A stretch of 50,916 nt of DNA from an uncultured Clostridia bacterium (GTDB lineage: Bacteria; Bacillota; Clostridia; TANB77; CAG-508): NCBI GenBank assembly GCA_948919095.1, contig CAQYCU010000006.1:1-50916 (forward strand), given 5' to 3'. Below are positions 41,609-50,897 of this stretch, in pieces. A program made the position numbers and the translations under genes. Within the stretch, counting starts at the first letter, position 1. Each line of letters opens with the position of its first letter. The notes under the pieces were generated by a model. It had not been told where the DNA came from and ran no database searches. It was given only the letters and a program-made list of their open reading frames with translations.

Positions 41609-42992
41609 TTTCTACTTCTCCATTCTTAATATCTTTGATAACATATCCCTTTTCTCTTATTTTTTCTCTAATTTCATCTGCTTTACTATAATCCTTATTT
41701 TCCTTAGCTTGTTTTCTTTCTTCTATTAACCTATATATTTCTTCAGGAATATCACTTGTATTTTCTTCAAGATATTTAGCAGAGTTTTCTAAGTCTAGTC
41801 CTAATACTTCATCAAATTTTAGTAATAATTTTGCAATTTTTTTTGATTTAGTATTCTTTAATGCTTCCCATACAATTCCTATTGCTTTTGGCATATTTAA
41901 GTCATCATTAATTGCTTCATGAAATTTTTCTTCATATTCAGTAATTATAGTGTCATCGATGTCATCGTCTGAACTTAAATGACCTATATAACTTTGGCGC
42001 ATTCTATTTAAAGCTACTTGACTTGCTTTTACACCATCAAATGTAAAGTTTAGTTTATTTCTGTAATGAGCACTAAAGCAAAATAATTTATATGCAAGTG
42101 GCTCAATTCCTTTTTCTATCAAATCTGAAACTGTATAAATGTTGTTTAGTGATTTTGACATTTTGCCACCATCTATAAGTAAGAATTCACAATGCATCCA
42201 TGTGTTAACTGGACTATGTCCAAAAGCGCCTTTGCATTGTGCTATCTCATTTTCATGATGCACTGGTATATGGTCAACTCCACCAGTATGTATATCAAAG
42301 TGTTCTCCTAAAAAACGTCTACTCATTGCAGAACATTCTATATGCCATCCTGGGTAGGATTTTCCCCATGGACTATCCCATTTCATTATATGATTTTCTG
42401 GAGCTTTTATCCAGATAGCGAAATCATAAGGATTTCGCTTTTCTGGGTCCACTTCTATTCTTGCTCCTGCTTCCTGACCAGTTACTTCATTATTTGAAAG
42501 TACAGGATATTTATCTAATTTTGAAACATCAAAGTAGATTCCTTTGCTAGTTTCGTATCCATATCCATTTTTTATTATTTCCTGTACCATTTCAAGCATT
42601 TGTGAAATATTATCAGTTGCCTTTGTAATTGTTTCTACTTTGTCAATGTTAAGTCTTTCTATGTCATTAATAAATGCTTTTGTATAGAATTCTGCTATTT
42701 CATAAGGATTTTTTCCTTCTTTTCTTGCTGCTTTCTCCATCTTGTCTTCGCCAGTGTCTGCATCAGAAGTTAAATGTCCAACATCTGTTATATTCATTAC
42801 ATGATTTAATTTGTATCCATTATATTTAAACATTCTCCTTAAACTATCCATAAAAAGATATGTTCTGAAGTTTCCTATTGATGCAAAATTGTATACTGTA
42901 GGTCCACAAGTATATATTTTTACTTCGTTTTTCTTTATAGGTTTGAATTCTTCTTTTGTATGTGTTTGTGTATTATATAAGTTAATTTTCAA
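41595..42992 (-). CDS. cysS: Cysteinyl-tRNA synthetase
   Basis: It charges tRNA-Cys. The 465-aa class I synthetase has the Zn ligand Cys and HIGH-type motif in YTCGPTVYNFASIGNFRT (about 28-45), WHIECSAMS (about 218-226, Zn ligand Cys), the HHENEIAQ motif and the KMSKS loop GGKMSKSLNN. The FASIGN form replaces the more usual YxHIGN, a known kind of variation. No T-box is visible upstream. Coupled to the DUF1189-like gene. Confidence 0.96.
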   Translation of the reverse strand: MKINLYNTQTHTKEEFKPIKKNEVKIYTCGPTVYNFASIGNFRTYLFMDSLRRMFKYNGYKLNHVMNITDVGHLTSDADTGEDKMEKAARKEGKNPYEIAEFYTKAFINDIERLNIDKVETITKATDNISQMLEMVQEIIKNGYGYETSKGIYFDVSKLDKYPVLSNNEVTGQEAGARIEVDPEKRNPYDFAIWIKAPENHIMKWDSPWGKSYPGWHIECSAMSRRFLGEHFDIHTGGVDHIPVHHENEIAQCKGAFGHSPVNTWMHCEFLLIDGGKMSKSLNNIYTVSDLIEKGIEPLAYKLFCFSAHYRNKLNFTFDGVKASQVALNRMRQSYIGHLSSDDDIDDTIITEYEEKFHEAINDDLNMPKAIGIVWEALKNTKSKKIAKLLLKFDEVLGLDLENSAKYLEENTSDIPEEIYRLIEERKQAKENKDYSKADEIREKIREKGYVIKDIKNGEVEIERV

Positions 42993-43021
42993 TGTATTAA
43001 CCTTCCTCTCTATTTATAAAA

Positions 43022-46009
43022 TTATGTTTCATTTGTTGGGGTTGTTGTTGGTTCAGGTGTTCCTGTTGACTCTACTGTTTCGTTTGTCGTTGTGTTTCCT
43101 GTTACTGTATTACCTGTTGTTTCGTTTGTAGTTGTATTTCCTGTTGTATTTCCTCCTGGAGTAGTAGTTCCCACTTGATTTACTGTTATTACAATTTCAG
43201 CGCCTTCTGGAGCTTGTGTTGCACTTTGTTTTAATACTATTCCCTTCGGCTTGTTAATCTCTTCACCTTTTTCAACTTTTACTGTATAGCCAGCAGCTTT
43301 TAAAAGCTCTGTTGCTTCTTTTTGAGTTTTTCCAACTACATTTGGTACAAATTTTTGTGGAGCGCTTGTGTGAACATCACAATTCTCAGTTGGAATTTCT
43401 TCTGATACTTCTAGTCTTGGTGTCCAGGTTGCATTCTTTTCAGTATCAATTACCCTTCCAAATACTTTCTCCTCTGTATCTGTACAAAATTCTGTTGCAA
43501 CTTTTCCAGTTTCTTTACATATTTTTAGTTTTTCATGTCCTTCGCACGCTGCTGGAATATTATCTGATGCAAATATTTCTGAATATGTATCTGTACAATG
43601 CTCTGTTGCTCTTCTTCCTGTTTCTTTACATATTGATACAGTTGATATTCCCTCTGGTTTATTAAATTTTTTCACTTCTAAGCCTTCATGCACTTTTTTC
43701 ATTGCGTTAAACCATATCTTTGATGCTGGGTTACTCATTGTATATGTAGCTCTATTATCATCATTTCCATACCAACATGCTGTAGCATAATAAGGTGTCA
43801 TTCCACAAAACCATCTATCTAAGTAATCTGATGTTGAACCAGTTTTTCCAGCTACATCCATATTACCTAAGGTTCTTCCATATTGCCATGCTGTTCCCCC
43901 TGCTTCAAGAGCACCATGTAAAAGTGAAGTTTCAACATAAGCATTTTGTTCTGTCATAACTCTCGTTTTTTCTTGACTTGGCTCAATTATTATATTTCCA
44001 TTTTTGTCAACTACTTTTGTATAGAATGTAGGTGTTATATATACTCCTCCATTTGCTAGCATTGCATATCCTGCTGCCATTTGAACTGTTGATACCTCAA
44101 CAGTTCCAAGTGCCATACTTAATCCAGCTTTATCTCCATCTACTGATATCCCTATCTTCTTTAGGAACTCTACCGATTTGTCTATTCCTAGTATTGATAA
44201 AAGTTTTACCTCTGGAACATTACATGAATATTTTAACACGCTTCTCATAGTTTCAACGTTATGATATCCTCCACTATTATTAACAGTATAATTTTTACCA
44301 AAAGTTGTTCTAATATCATAAAATACTGTTGAAGGAGTTACAGCTTTATTTTCTAATGCTGGTGCAACTACGCCAAGTGGTTTGAATGATGAGCCTCCCT
44401 GTCTTTTTGTTAAGGCTCTGTTAAGTCCTAGAGTGTTTTGGTCTTTTCCAAGACCACCATATTCAGCAACTACATATCCAGTAGATGGCTCAATTACACA
44501 CATTGCTGATTGACCTGAAAGGTCTCCATCTCTTCCTTTATATTTTGCACCTTTTAATATGTATTGAGGGTCTTCATATACTTCCTTTATTTTATTTTGC
44601 ATATCCATATTAACTGTTGTATATATTGAATATCCACTGCTTATAAGTTGCTCCCTAGCTTCATCATATGATATATCTTTTTTATCCGATAATTCTCTTG
44701 CAATTTGGTCTATTGCTGCTGATGTATGGAAATTCAAATCCTTATTTCCATTTGATAATTTTCCTTTTTCAAATTTTAATCCTTCATTTACTTGGTTCTT
44801 TGCTTCATTATATTCATCATAATTTATTTTTCCTAATTCATGCATTTTATCAAGAACAGTAATTGTTCTCTTTTTTACTTTTTCTGTAATGTCGTCTTTT
44901 GAATTAAATACGTTATAGTTACTAGGTGAATGATTTATTCCCGCAATAAATGCTGATTCTGCTATACTTAAGTCTTTTGCTGATTTGCTAAAATAATATA
45001 CTGATGCTGATTCTACACCATGTATTTCAAGGCCTTCATCTGTTCCTAAATAAATTCTATTCAAATATCTTTGTAATATTTGGTCTTTATCTATCATTTT
45101 TTCAACTTGATATGCACGTGACCATTCTCTTATTTTTCTTTGAATTCCTTCAATTCCAGAACGTTCATTGTCTTTCATGGTTATCTTTATTAGTTGTTGT
45201 GTTATTGAACTTCCACCAAATGATGCACTTTTACCAGTTAGTTTTGAAGTTATGTATTTAAATATAGCATATGCAGTTCTTTGAACGTCAATACCTTTGT
45301 GTTGGTAAAATCTTTCATCTTCTATTGAAATAAAAGCGCCAGGCAATTTTCCCATTTCATTTAGGTTTATTTTTTTATTTATCTCATCTCCTGTCAGTCT
45401 AACTAATTCATTTCCATCTTTGTCATATACTACAGCTCCTGCGTCTGCTAATAGTTCGTCTTCTGTAATTGCCCATTTGTCTGTTTTTAATATTGCATAA
45501 ATACATGCAAACCCAGCAACTATTGCAATAACAAACAATATAAATAATGAAAGTATTATTCTTTTTAATACTTTATGTTTTTTCTTTCCTTTTTTTTCTT
45601 TTTTCTTTTTCTTGTTTATTTTTTTCATATTTTTTTTCACTTCTTTATCGTCCTCTATTGAACTTTCATCGTCAACCTTTAATATCTTTGTTTCATCGTC
45701 TATACTATCTTTTTTTTCTTCCTTGTAAATCTTTGTTGTGTCCTTATCTTCTAAAAGGTCTGTTGTTGTTTTTAGTTGTATATATCCATCTGTATCTTCT
45801 TTTAAGTCTTTAAGTATTTCTTCTTTTAAATTTTCTTCTTTCTTATCTTCAATTGTTTCTTTTTCATTAATTTCACTGTCTACTTTTTTGTTCTTCTCTT
45901 TCTTTTTCTCTCTTTCCTTTGGTTTGTTTTTCAATATTTCATCCCAATCTAATTTACTATCATCTTTGTCTATCTCAAACGGTTTCTTTTTATTATCTTT
46001 ATCGTCCAT
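43022..46009 (-). CDS. pbpA: Class A penicillin-binding protein with PASTA domain
   Basis: This bifunctional glycosyltransferase and transpeptidase builds peptidoglycan outside the membrane. It is 995 aa. A long, highly charged cytoplasmic N-terminus (1-145, Lys/Glu/Asp-rich) precedes one membrane helix (about 150-172). The GT51 domain shows ISIEDERFYQHKGID (catalytic Glu) and GGSSITQQLIK. The transpeptidase has QGGSSFKPLG (SxxK), SCN in YSCNVPE, and KTGST in AGKTGSTSDY. A PASTA domain (FVPNVVGKTQKEATELLKAA) and a Thr/Asn/Gly-rich tail end the protein. The PASTA domain suggests binding of uncrosslinked peptidoglycan or beta-lactams. Confidence 0.94.
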   Translation of the reverse strand: MDDKDNKKKPFEIDKDDSKLDWDEILKNKPKEREKKKEKNKKVDSEINEKETIEDKKEENLKEEILKDLKEDTDGYIQLKTTTDLLEDKDTTKIYKEEKKDSIDDETKILKVDDESSIEDDKEVKKNMKKINKKKKKEKKGKKKHKVLKRIILSLFILFVIAIVAGFACIYAILKTDKWAITEDELLADAGAVVYDKDGNELVRLTGDEINKKINLNEMGKLPGAFISIEDERFYQHKGIDVQRTAYAIFKYITSKLTGKSASFGGSSITQQLIKITMKDNERSGIEGIQRKIREWSRAYQVEKMIDKDQILQRYLNRIYLGTDEGLEIHGVESASVYYFSKSAKDLSIAESAFIAGINHSPSNYNVFNSKDDITEKVKKRTITVLDKMHELGKINYDEYNEAKNQVNEGLKFEKGKLSNGNKDLNFHTSAAIDQIARELSDKKDISYDEAREQLISSGYSIYTTVNMDMQNKIKEVYEDPQYILKGAKYKGRDGDLSGQSAMCVIEPSTGYVVAEYGGLGKDQNTLGLNRALTKRQGGSSFKPLGVVAPALENKAVTPSTVFYDIRTTFGKNYTVNNSGGYHNVETMRSVLKYSCNVPEVKLLSILGIDKSVEFLKKIGISVDGDKAGLSMALGTVEVSTVQMAAGYAMLANGGVYITPTFYTKVVDKNGNIIIEPSQEKTRVMTEQNAYVETSLLHGALEAGGTAWQYGRTLGNMDVAGKTGSTSDYLDRWFCGMTPYYATACWYGNDDNRATYTMSNPASKIWFNAMKKVHEGLEVKKFNKPEGISTVSICKETGRRATEHCTDTYSEIFASDNIPAACEGHEKLKICKETGKVATEFCTDTEEKVFGRVIDTEKNATWTPRLEVSEEIPTENCDVHTSAPQKFVPNVVGKTQKEATELLKAAGYTVKVEKGEEINKPKGIVLKQSATQAPEGAEIVITVNQVGTTTPGGNTTGNTTTNETTGNTVTGNTTTNETVESTGTPEPTTTPTNET

Positions 46010-46189
46010 ATTATATCACTCCCTTCGCTCTTTGATATCTAGAAATTTAAAATTAATCTTATCTATCAAATCGTATATATAAAGCTTAAGTTGTTTTCTA
46101 ATTTTATTGTCTAGTTCTTATAATACTAGCGACTATATTATATTACAAAAAATATAATAATACAACCTTTCTGAAGTAAAATTTTGCTT

Positions 46190-46819
46190 TTAAAATATTA
46201 AAGTTTTTGCGCCTTCTTGTATTAATTTATTAGTTCCCATTGAATTTTTTGAATTTATATCTCCTAAAACTGCATATACATCTCTTCCTTGTTCTAGTGC
46301 AAAATTTGCAGTAACTAGAGAACCACTTTTTTCTTCTGCTTCTACTACAATTGTTTTTTCTGTAAGTCCACTCATTATTCTATTTCTTTTCACAAAGTTT
46401 TCTTTTTTTATTTTTTCGTTTATAGGATATTCTGAAATAAGAGTTCCATTGTGTTTTAATATTTCTATTGCTAATTCTCTATTTTGCTTTGGATATATTT
46501 GATTTAACCCATGTGCAAGTACAGCAATTGTTTCTTTTCCTGCTTTAAGCGCTCCAATATGTGCATATGTATCTATTCCAATAGCAAGCCCACTTACTAT
46601 TACATATCCTTTTTTTGAAAGTATATATGCTAATTCTGTTGCAATCTTTTTTCCATAAGAAGTGCAATTTCTTGAACCTACAATAGTAACCCCTTTTTTG
46701 TTTAAATTATCAACATTTCCTAATACATATAATCTTTTAGGATTATTGTATATTTGTTTTAATAAATATGGATATGCTTTATTATTTATTGTTATAGTTT
46801 GAATTTCTATATTTTTCAC
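46190..46819 (-). CDS. dprA: DNA processing protein DprA (short form)
   Basis: DprA loads RecA onto incoming single-stranded DNA during transformation. The 209-aa protein is essentially the Rossmann core: VTIVGSRNCTSYGKKIATEL (about 43-62), VIVSGLAIGIDTYAHIGAL (about 73-91), TIAVLAHGLNQIYPKQN and EKSGSLVTANFALEQGRDVYA split by about 160-180. The N-terminal SAM-like domain is reduced to about 35 residues and the C-terminal winged-helix domain is missing, against the usual about 360 aa. No frameshift is seen, so it seems a naturally short form. The RBS AAGGAAG lies before 46819. Confidence 0.88.
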   Translation of the reverse strand: MKNIEIQTITINNKAYPYLLKQIYNNPKRLYVLGNVDNLNKKGVTIVGSRNCTSYGKKIATELAYILSKKGYVIVSGLAIGIDTYAHIGALKAGKETIAVLAHGLNQIYPKQNRELAIEILKHNGTLISEYPINEKIKKENFVKRNRIMSGLTEKTIVVEAEEKSGSLVTANFALEQGRDVYAVLGDINSKNSMGTNKLIQEGAKTLIF

Positions 46820-46833
46820 TTCCTTTTTAACAA

Positions 46834-46865
46834 AAATGAACCAATTAATAAAAATTGGTTCATTT
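46834..46865 (-). terminator. Terminator of rpoZ
   Basis: AAATGAACCAATT (46834-46846) and AATTGGTTCATTT (46853-46865) form a perfect 13-bp stem; on the minus strand it is followed by TTGTT. It lies between rpoZ and dprA. Confidence 0.85.
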
Positions 46866-46900
46866 AAAGTACATTTATTATCTAATTTACTAAAAATACA

Positions 46901-47119
46901 TTAGTTATCTAATTTTTTCCATTCTTCTTCATTATATATTTTTAGTGTTCCTTCTTCTATTTCGTCTGCTGCAACAGTGACTGGTGAGATATCATCTGTT
47001 TCTACCATTGGTTTGCTTCCTTGTGCAATTTGTCTTGCTCTTTTTGCTGTAGCAATTGCCAATCTGTATCTGTTTTCAGTTTTATCTAAAAGTTCTGCAA
47101 CTGTAGGTTTTACTAACAT
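46901..47119 (-). CDS. rpoZ: RNA polymerase omega subunit
   Basis: This 72-aa protein helps assemble RNA polymerase. It begins MLVKPTVAELLDKTENRYRL, then AIATAKRARQIAQG, the family signature (K-R-A-R-x-I), with the acidic tail AADEIEEGTLKIYNEEEWKK. Length is normal. Usually it sits beside gmk; here it is alone between dprA and an unknown membrane protein gene, with a strong terminator of its own. Confidence 0.93.
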   Translation of the reverse strand: MLVKPTVAELLDKTENRYRLAIATAKRARQIAQGSKPMVETDDISPVTVAADEIEEGTLKIYNEEEWKKLDN

Positions 47120-47184
47120 AGTCTTTATCTCCTTTTTATAATCTTATTGTATTTTACTACATTTTAACAAATATGTCAATTATT

Positions 47185-47874
47185 TTATGTTTCTTTTTTA
47201 TCTGTATCAACTCTTTTTACTGTTATTATAATATTTTTTATTATATAATAAACTATCCATATAAATAAGAAATACTTTGAATATTTTAGTAAATTCTGGT
47301 CTTGAAGCTTGTAAAAGTGCATTATCATTATTGTTGCTCCTCCTAACGTGAGCAGTTCTATTCCTAATAAAGCATATCTAAATTTATCGACTTTGAAAGC
47401 TTTCTCAAATAATAAAATTGCTGATATTACACTTAATATTATAAATACTTTTAAGTCAAGCTGATATTGTTCTTGTGGTATTCTTTTTGCTCCCATTAAA
47501 TTAATTGAAATATATGCTATACCCATTACTGCAATTACTACATTTTGAAAGATTTGTATATGTTTTTCATTTTTCACTTTATTATTTTTGCTTTTCTCTT
47601 TGTTTTCTTTTATTGCTTCTTTTATTTTAGTAAGTTTTTTCTCATCTACTGTAATGTCTTCATTTTTTATTAGATTTGTATCCTTGGTCTCTTCTATTTT
47701 TTTTCTTTCATTTATTTCAATACTATCCTCTTCTTTTGTTTTAGTATTACTTTTTTCTTTTGCATCTATATTGTTTTTTTGAGTATTAGTATTTTGATTT
47801 TTTTTTGCTACTTTTTTTATTTCATCACTTTTATGTTCTTCCATAGTATCTTTTATTTTTTCTTTCTTCTCCAT
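47185..47874 (-). CDS. Membrane protein with highly charged N-terminus, unknown, 229 aa
   Basis: I recognise no family. The first about 105 residues are almost only Lys, Glu, Asp, Asn and Thr (KKEKIKDTMEEHKSDEIKKV), a likely disordered cytoplasmic region, like the N-terminus of the PBP in this window. Four membrane helices follow (about 110-128, 135-155, 165-185 and 192-215). RBS AAAGGA. It is in line with rsmE and rpoZ but has about 90 bases before the former. The function is unknown. Confidence 0.6.
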   Translation of the reverse strand: MEKKEKIKDTMEEHKSDEIKKVAKKNQNTNTQKNNIDAKEKSNTKTKEEDSIEINERKKIEETKDTNLIKNEDITVDEKKLTKIKEAIKENKEKSKNNKVKNEKHIQIFQNVVIAVMGIAYISINLMGAKRIPQEQYQLDLKVFIILSVISAILLFEKAFKVDKFRYALLGIELLTLGGATIMIMHFYKLQDQNLLKYSKYFLFIWIVYYIIKNIIITVKRVDTDKKET

Positions 47875-47962
47875 ACTATATTCCTTTCGTCATTTGTATT
47901 TTATAAATACGTTTGACAATCTTTTATTTCATTTATTGTTTTCTCTTGCTTTATAATATTTA

Positions 47963-48691
47963 TTACATTTCAAATTCATACATAATCATACTTAATAATA
48001 CTAATGATGCAGTTTCAGTTCTAAGTATTCTTTTTCCAAGTGAAACACTAATTCCACCCTGTTTTTCTATATGTTCTATTTCAGTTTCTGTCAATCCACC
48101 TTCTGGACCAATAATTATAGCAATTTCTTTTGCTTGTTTATGCTGTTTTAATATATCTTTTATCCCAATATTTTTTTCATTCTCATATGCAACTAATACT
48201 ATGTCATATCCACTTAATTGATTATACATTTCTGTCATATTTATAGGATATTCAATTTTAGGTATTATATTCCTTTTACTCTGTTTTGCAGCAGCTTCTG
48301 ATATTGCTTGCCATCTTGGAATTTTTTTATCGGGTTCCTTAATTTTGGCAATACAATTCTTCATTTCAACTGGTATTATATTTTTTGTCCCTAATTCAAC
48401 CGATTTTTGAATTATTAATTCCATTTTATCAGATTTAGGAATTCCCTGAAATATCGTTACATTAATATTAGTTTCATTTGATTGGAATTGTTCAATTATT
48501 TTACATATAACTTTTTCATTGTCAATTTCAATTATCTCTACTAAAAATCGTTCTTCAGTTTGCTTTATACATATACTAATTTTCTCACCAACTGACATTC
48601 TTAATACTTTTGATATGTGCTTATAGTCTTCGCCTATTATTTTAATATTGTCTTCAATTACTTGGTTATCTTCTACAAAAAAATTATACAT
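47963..48691 (-). CDS. rsmE: 16S rRNA m3U1498 methyltransferase RsmE
   Basis: This SPOUT-family enzyme methylates U1498 of 16S rRNA. The 242-aa protein has an N-terminal PUA-like part (about 1-70, HISKVLRMSVGEKISIC) and the knotted SPOUT domain: TIFQGIPKSDKMELIIQKSV (about 79-98), IIGPEGGLTETEIEHIEKQG (about 190-209) and the C-terminal LGKRILRTETASLVLLSMI. The start overlaps the stop of the VTT gene upstream by one base (TAATG). Confidence 0.95.
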   Translation of the reverse strand: MYNFFVEDNQVIEDNIKIIGEDYKHISKVLRMSVGEKISICIKQTEERFLVEIIEIDNEKVICKIIEQFQSNETNINVTIFQGIPKSDKMELIIQKSVELGTKNIIPVEMKNCIAKIKEPDKKIPRWQAISEAAAKQSKRNIIPKIEYPINMTEMYNQLSGYDIVLVAYENEKNIGIKDILKQHKQAKEIAIIIGPEGGLTETEIEHIEKQGGISVSLGKRILRTETASLVLLSMIMYEFEM

Positions 48692-49431
48692 TATTTTTTT
48701 GTCCCCTCTTCTTTTTTTATAACGTCATTTATAACTTTTTCAGTTACCTTGTTTTTATCAAATTTGTTATATATAAGTAAAAATGCAGCTACAAGTATAA
48801 ATGTTACTAGATAAATTATTATGCTCGTTTTTATGTCACCTTTTAAAACACTATCTCCTACAAGTGTTGATGATATTACTGATGGTATACGTGCAAAAGT
48901 AGCTATAAGTATAAATTTAACTGGTTTTACTGGTAATAGTCCTCCCAAAAATGTTAATAAATCCTTTGGAGTTCCTGGTATTATGAATAATATGCACATT
49001 ATTACTTCTATTGTTTTTGGATTTTTAAATAATTTACTATCTTTAAGTTTGTTTATTTGTTTTTTTTCAAAAAAATTTTCTACAAATTTTAGTCCATATT
49101 TTCGTACTAATAATACAATCATAGTTGATATTATAAAACAGGAAGCTAATATAAATATTGTTCCATAAAATCCTCCAAAGCACATTCCAGCAAGTATTTC
49201 GATTGGCTCTCCTGGTATAATAAATAAAAATATTTGTGCAAACTGTAATCCAAATAATAGTAGCACTCCTAATATCCCAGTACTTTGAATTTTTTCCTTA
49301 AATTGTACTTGCCCTTCTGGCGTTGCTAAATTTGTTACTAATGGGAATAAATATGCAATTGCTGCAACTACTATTGCTAATGCTATTATTGTAAATACTA
49401 TTTTAAAAATTTTTGATTTCTTTTCTTTCAT
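48691..49431 (-). CDS. VTT-domain (TVP38/DedA-related) membrane protein
   Basis: This 246-aa protein has about six hydrophobic segments. The VTT/SNARE-associated signature is present: a segment ending PGEPIEILAGMCFGGFYGTI (about 73-92), and IPGTPKDLLTFLGGLLPVKP (about 152-171), which forms the re-entrant part. Family members are proposed to act as lipid scramblases or in membrane polarity; the activity here is inferred. It is coupled to rsmE. Confidence 0.88.
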   Translation of the reverse strand: MKEKKSKIFKIVFTIIALAIVVAAIAYLFPLVTNLATPEGQVQFKEKIQSTGILGVLLLFGLQFAQIFLFIIPGEPIEILAGMCFGGFYGTIFILASCFIISTMIVLLVRKYGLKFVENFFEKKQINKLKDSKLFKNPKTIEVIMCILFIIPGTPKDLLTFLGGLLPVKPVKFILIATFARIPSVISSTLVGDSVLKGDIKTSIIIYLVTFILVAAFLLIYNKFDKNKVTEKVINDVIKKEEGTKK

Positions 49432-49463
49432 TTATTTTCCTTCTATAATTTTTATATATTGTA

Positions 49464-49515
49464 AAAAGGTATGCTTTATAAATATAACATTAATAATGCC
49501 ATAAAGCAACCTTTT
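49464..49515 (-). terminator. Terminator behind the 171-aa membrane protein gene
   Basis: AAAAGGT followed by GCTTTAT (about 49464-49479) pairs with ATAAAGC and ACCTTTT (about 49501-49515), forming a long two-part stem; on the minus strand it ends in TTTTTAC. It lies just below the stop at 49528. Confidence 0.7.
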
Positions 49516-49527
49516 ATTTCCTAATTA

Positions 49528-50043
49528 TTAAAGAATTGATAATGCAACTATATCTGTTCCAAAGAATATAAATATTCCTAATAATATTAATTTCCAATTT
49601 GTTTTGTTGTTTGCTAAACTGTCTAAACTAAAATCAAGTTTATTAATATCTCCTACATCTTTTCTATCAATAATAGATATATTAATTTTATCAACATTAT
49701 CAAAGTTAAATTGTGACATAAATTCTGTGCTTATACCTAAAGCGAGCTCAGGTATGTCTACATATTTTGTGCCCATTAAAATTCCTCTTGGACTAATAAA
49801 ATCTAGTTTAAGTATTTTATTTATTAGTTTTTCATTGGCATTATTAGTAATTTTTCCTTTTACATAACCATTTGTAATAGTTGCTTTCGATTCGAAAATT
49901 TCAACTTTTGGTTGTTCAAATCCAATATTTACATCTTTTGTTTTGTATGATGATTTTATTACATTAAATGTTAAAAGATTAACTACTAAATAACATGCTA
50001 TAAAAATCACCAACCACTTAAATAATCTTTTCATCCAATCCAT
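49528..50043 (-). CDS. Two-span membrane protein with extracytoplasmic domain, unknown
   Basis: I recognise no family. The 171-aa protein has a membrane helix near the N-terminus (about 8-28), an extracytoplasmic domain of about 110 residues with beta character (KVEIFESKATITNGYVKGKI, then LIGMGTKYV-like strand IPELALGISTEF) and a C-terminal helix (about 150-170). The start at 50043 (MDWMKRLFKW) uses AAAGGAG; an in-frame ATG 8 codons upstream would overlap that RBS. It lies alone between lexA and the VTT gene. Confidence 0.6.
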   Translation of the reverse strand: MDWMKRLFKWLVIFIACYLVVNLLTFNVIKSSYKTKDVNIGFEQPKVEIFESKATITNGYVKGKITNNANEKLINKILKLDFISPRGILMGTKYVDIPELALGISTEFMSQFNFDNVDKINISIIDRKDVGDINKLDFSLDSLANNKTNWKLILLGIFIFFGTDIVALSIL

Positions 50044-50127
50044 TTTAGTTTTCTCCTTTTGCCTCACTATGTTTGCACATTACTAAATATAATTTAAAAT
50101 TATATTAGCAAATTGCTTTTAAGTGTT

Positions 50128-50796
50128 TTACATCTTTCTAAATACTCCACATACTTTTCCAAGTATAGCACAATCATTTACTATTATAGGGTCCATTGTG
50201 TGATTTTCAGGTTGAAGTCTTATATATCCCTCTTCTTTATAGAAAGTTTTTACAGTTGCTTCATCTTCTATTAAAGCTACTACTATTTCTCCATTTTCTG
50301 CAGTATTTACTTTTTTTACAAGTATATAATCACCATCTAATATTCCAGCTTCAATCATGCTTTCTCCTCTAACTGTCAGCATAAAGCTTTCAGAATTTCC
50401 GACAAAGTCAATTGGTATTGGAAATGTGTCAGTAATATTTTCGACAGCAAGTATTGGTTGTCCAGCAGTAATTTTTCCTATTACTGGAACGTTTACCATT
50501 TCTTTGTCATTATAAAATTCTTTATTTTGCTCTATTCCTGCTGACATTTCTTCGCCCTTTGAATTTTTAAGTAGCCTTAGAGTTCTTCCTTTTTGGTTTT
50601 CCTTTTTTATAAATCCTTTTTCTTCTAATTTATTAAGATATCCTTGTACTGTTGCCGTTGAGCTCAAGTTTACTGCTTTACATATTTCTCTAACTGAAGG
50701 AGCATATCCTTTTACTGATATCTCCTTTTGTATGTATTTTAATATCGCTCTTTCTCTTTTATTTAATCCATTTTCATCTCTAACTGATTTATTCAT
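50128..50796 (-). CDS. lexA: SOS repressor LexA
   Basis: LexA represses the DNA-damage regulon and cleaves itself when RecA filaments form. The 222-aa protein has a winged-helix DNA-binding domain (about 10-75, RERAILKYIQKEISVKGYAP, then VREICKAVNLSSTATVQGYL), the Ala-Gly cleavage site in GKITAGQPIL (about 99-108), and the catalytic Ser in RGESMIEAGI and Lys in EATVKTFYKE. Length is slightly above the usual 205. The start follows AAAGGA. It is autoregulated through the operator at 50884-50897. Confidence 0.96.
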   Translation of the reverse strand: MNKSVRDENGLNKRERAILKYIQKEISVKGYAPSVREICKAVNLSSTATVQGYLNKLEEKGFIKKENQKGRTLRLLKNSKGEEMSAGIEQNKEFYNDKEMVNVPVIGKITAGQPILAVENITDTFPIPIDFVGNSESFMLTVRGESMIEAGILDGDYILVKKVNTAENGEIVVALIEDEATVKTFYKEEGYIRLQPENHTMDPIIVNDCAILGKVCGVFRKM

Positions 50797-50857
50797 ATGT
50801 TTTCCTTTCTAAATATTTTTAAAATATTTTTAAAATATTTCTATATACTACGTAAAT

Positions 50858-50897
50858 AATATATCATAAAAAAAACTGTTTGTCAAACAAAAGTTTG
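50858..50897 (-). promoter_or_regulatory. lexA promoter with overlapping SOS box
   Basis: On the minus strand TTGACA (50881-50886) and TATATT (50858-50863) are 17 bases apart. CAAACAAAAGTTTG (50884-50897) is a perfect palindrome matching the Firmicutes LexA box (CGAAC-N4-GTTCG type, here CAAAC-N4-GTTTG) and covers the -35 region, so LexA would block its own transcription. Confidence 0.82.
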
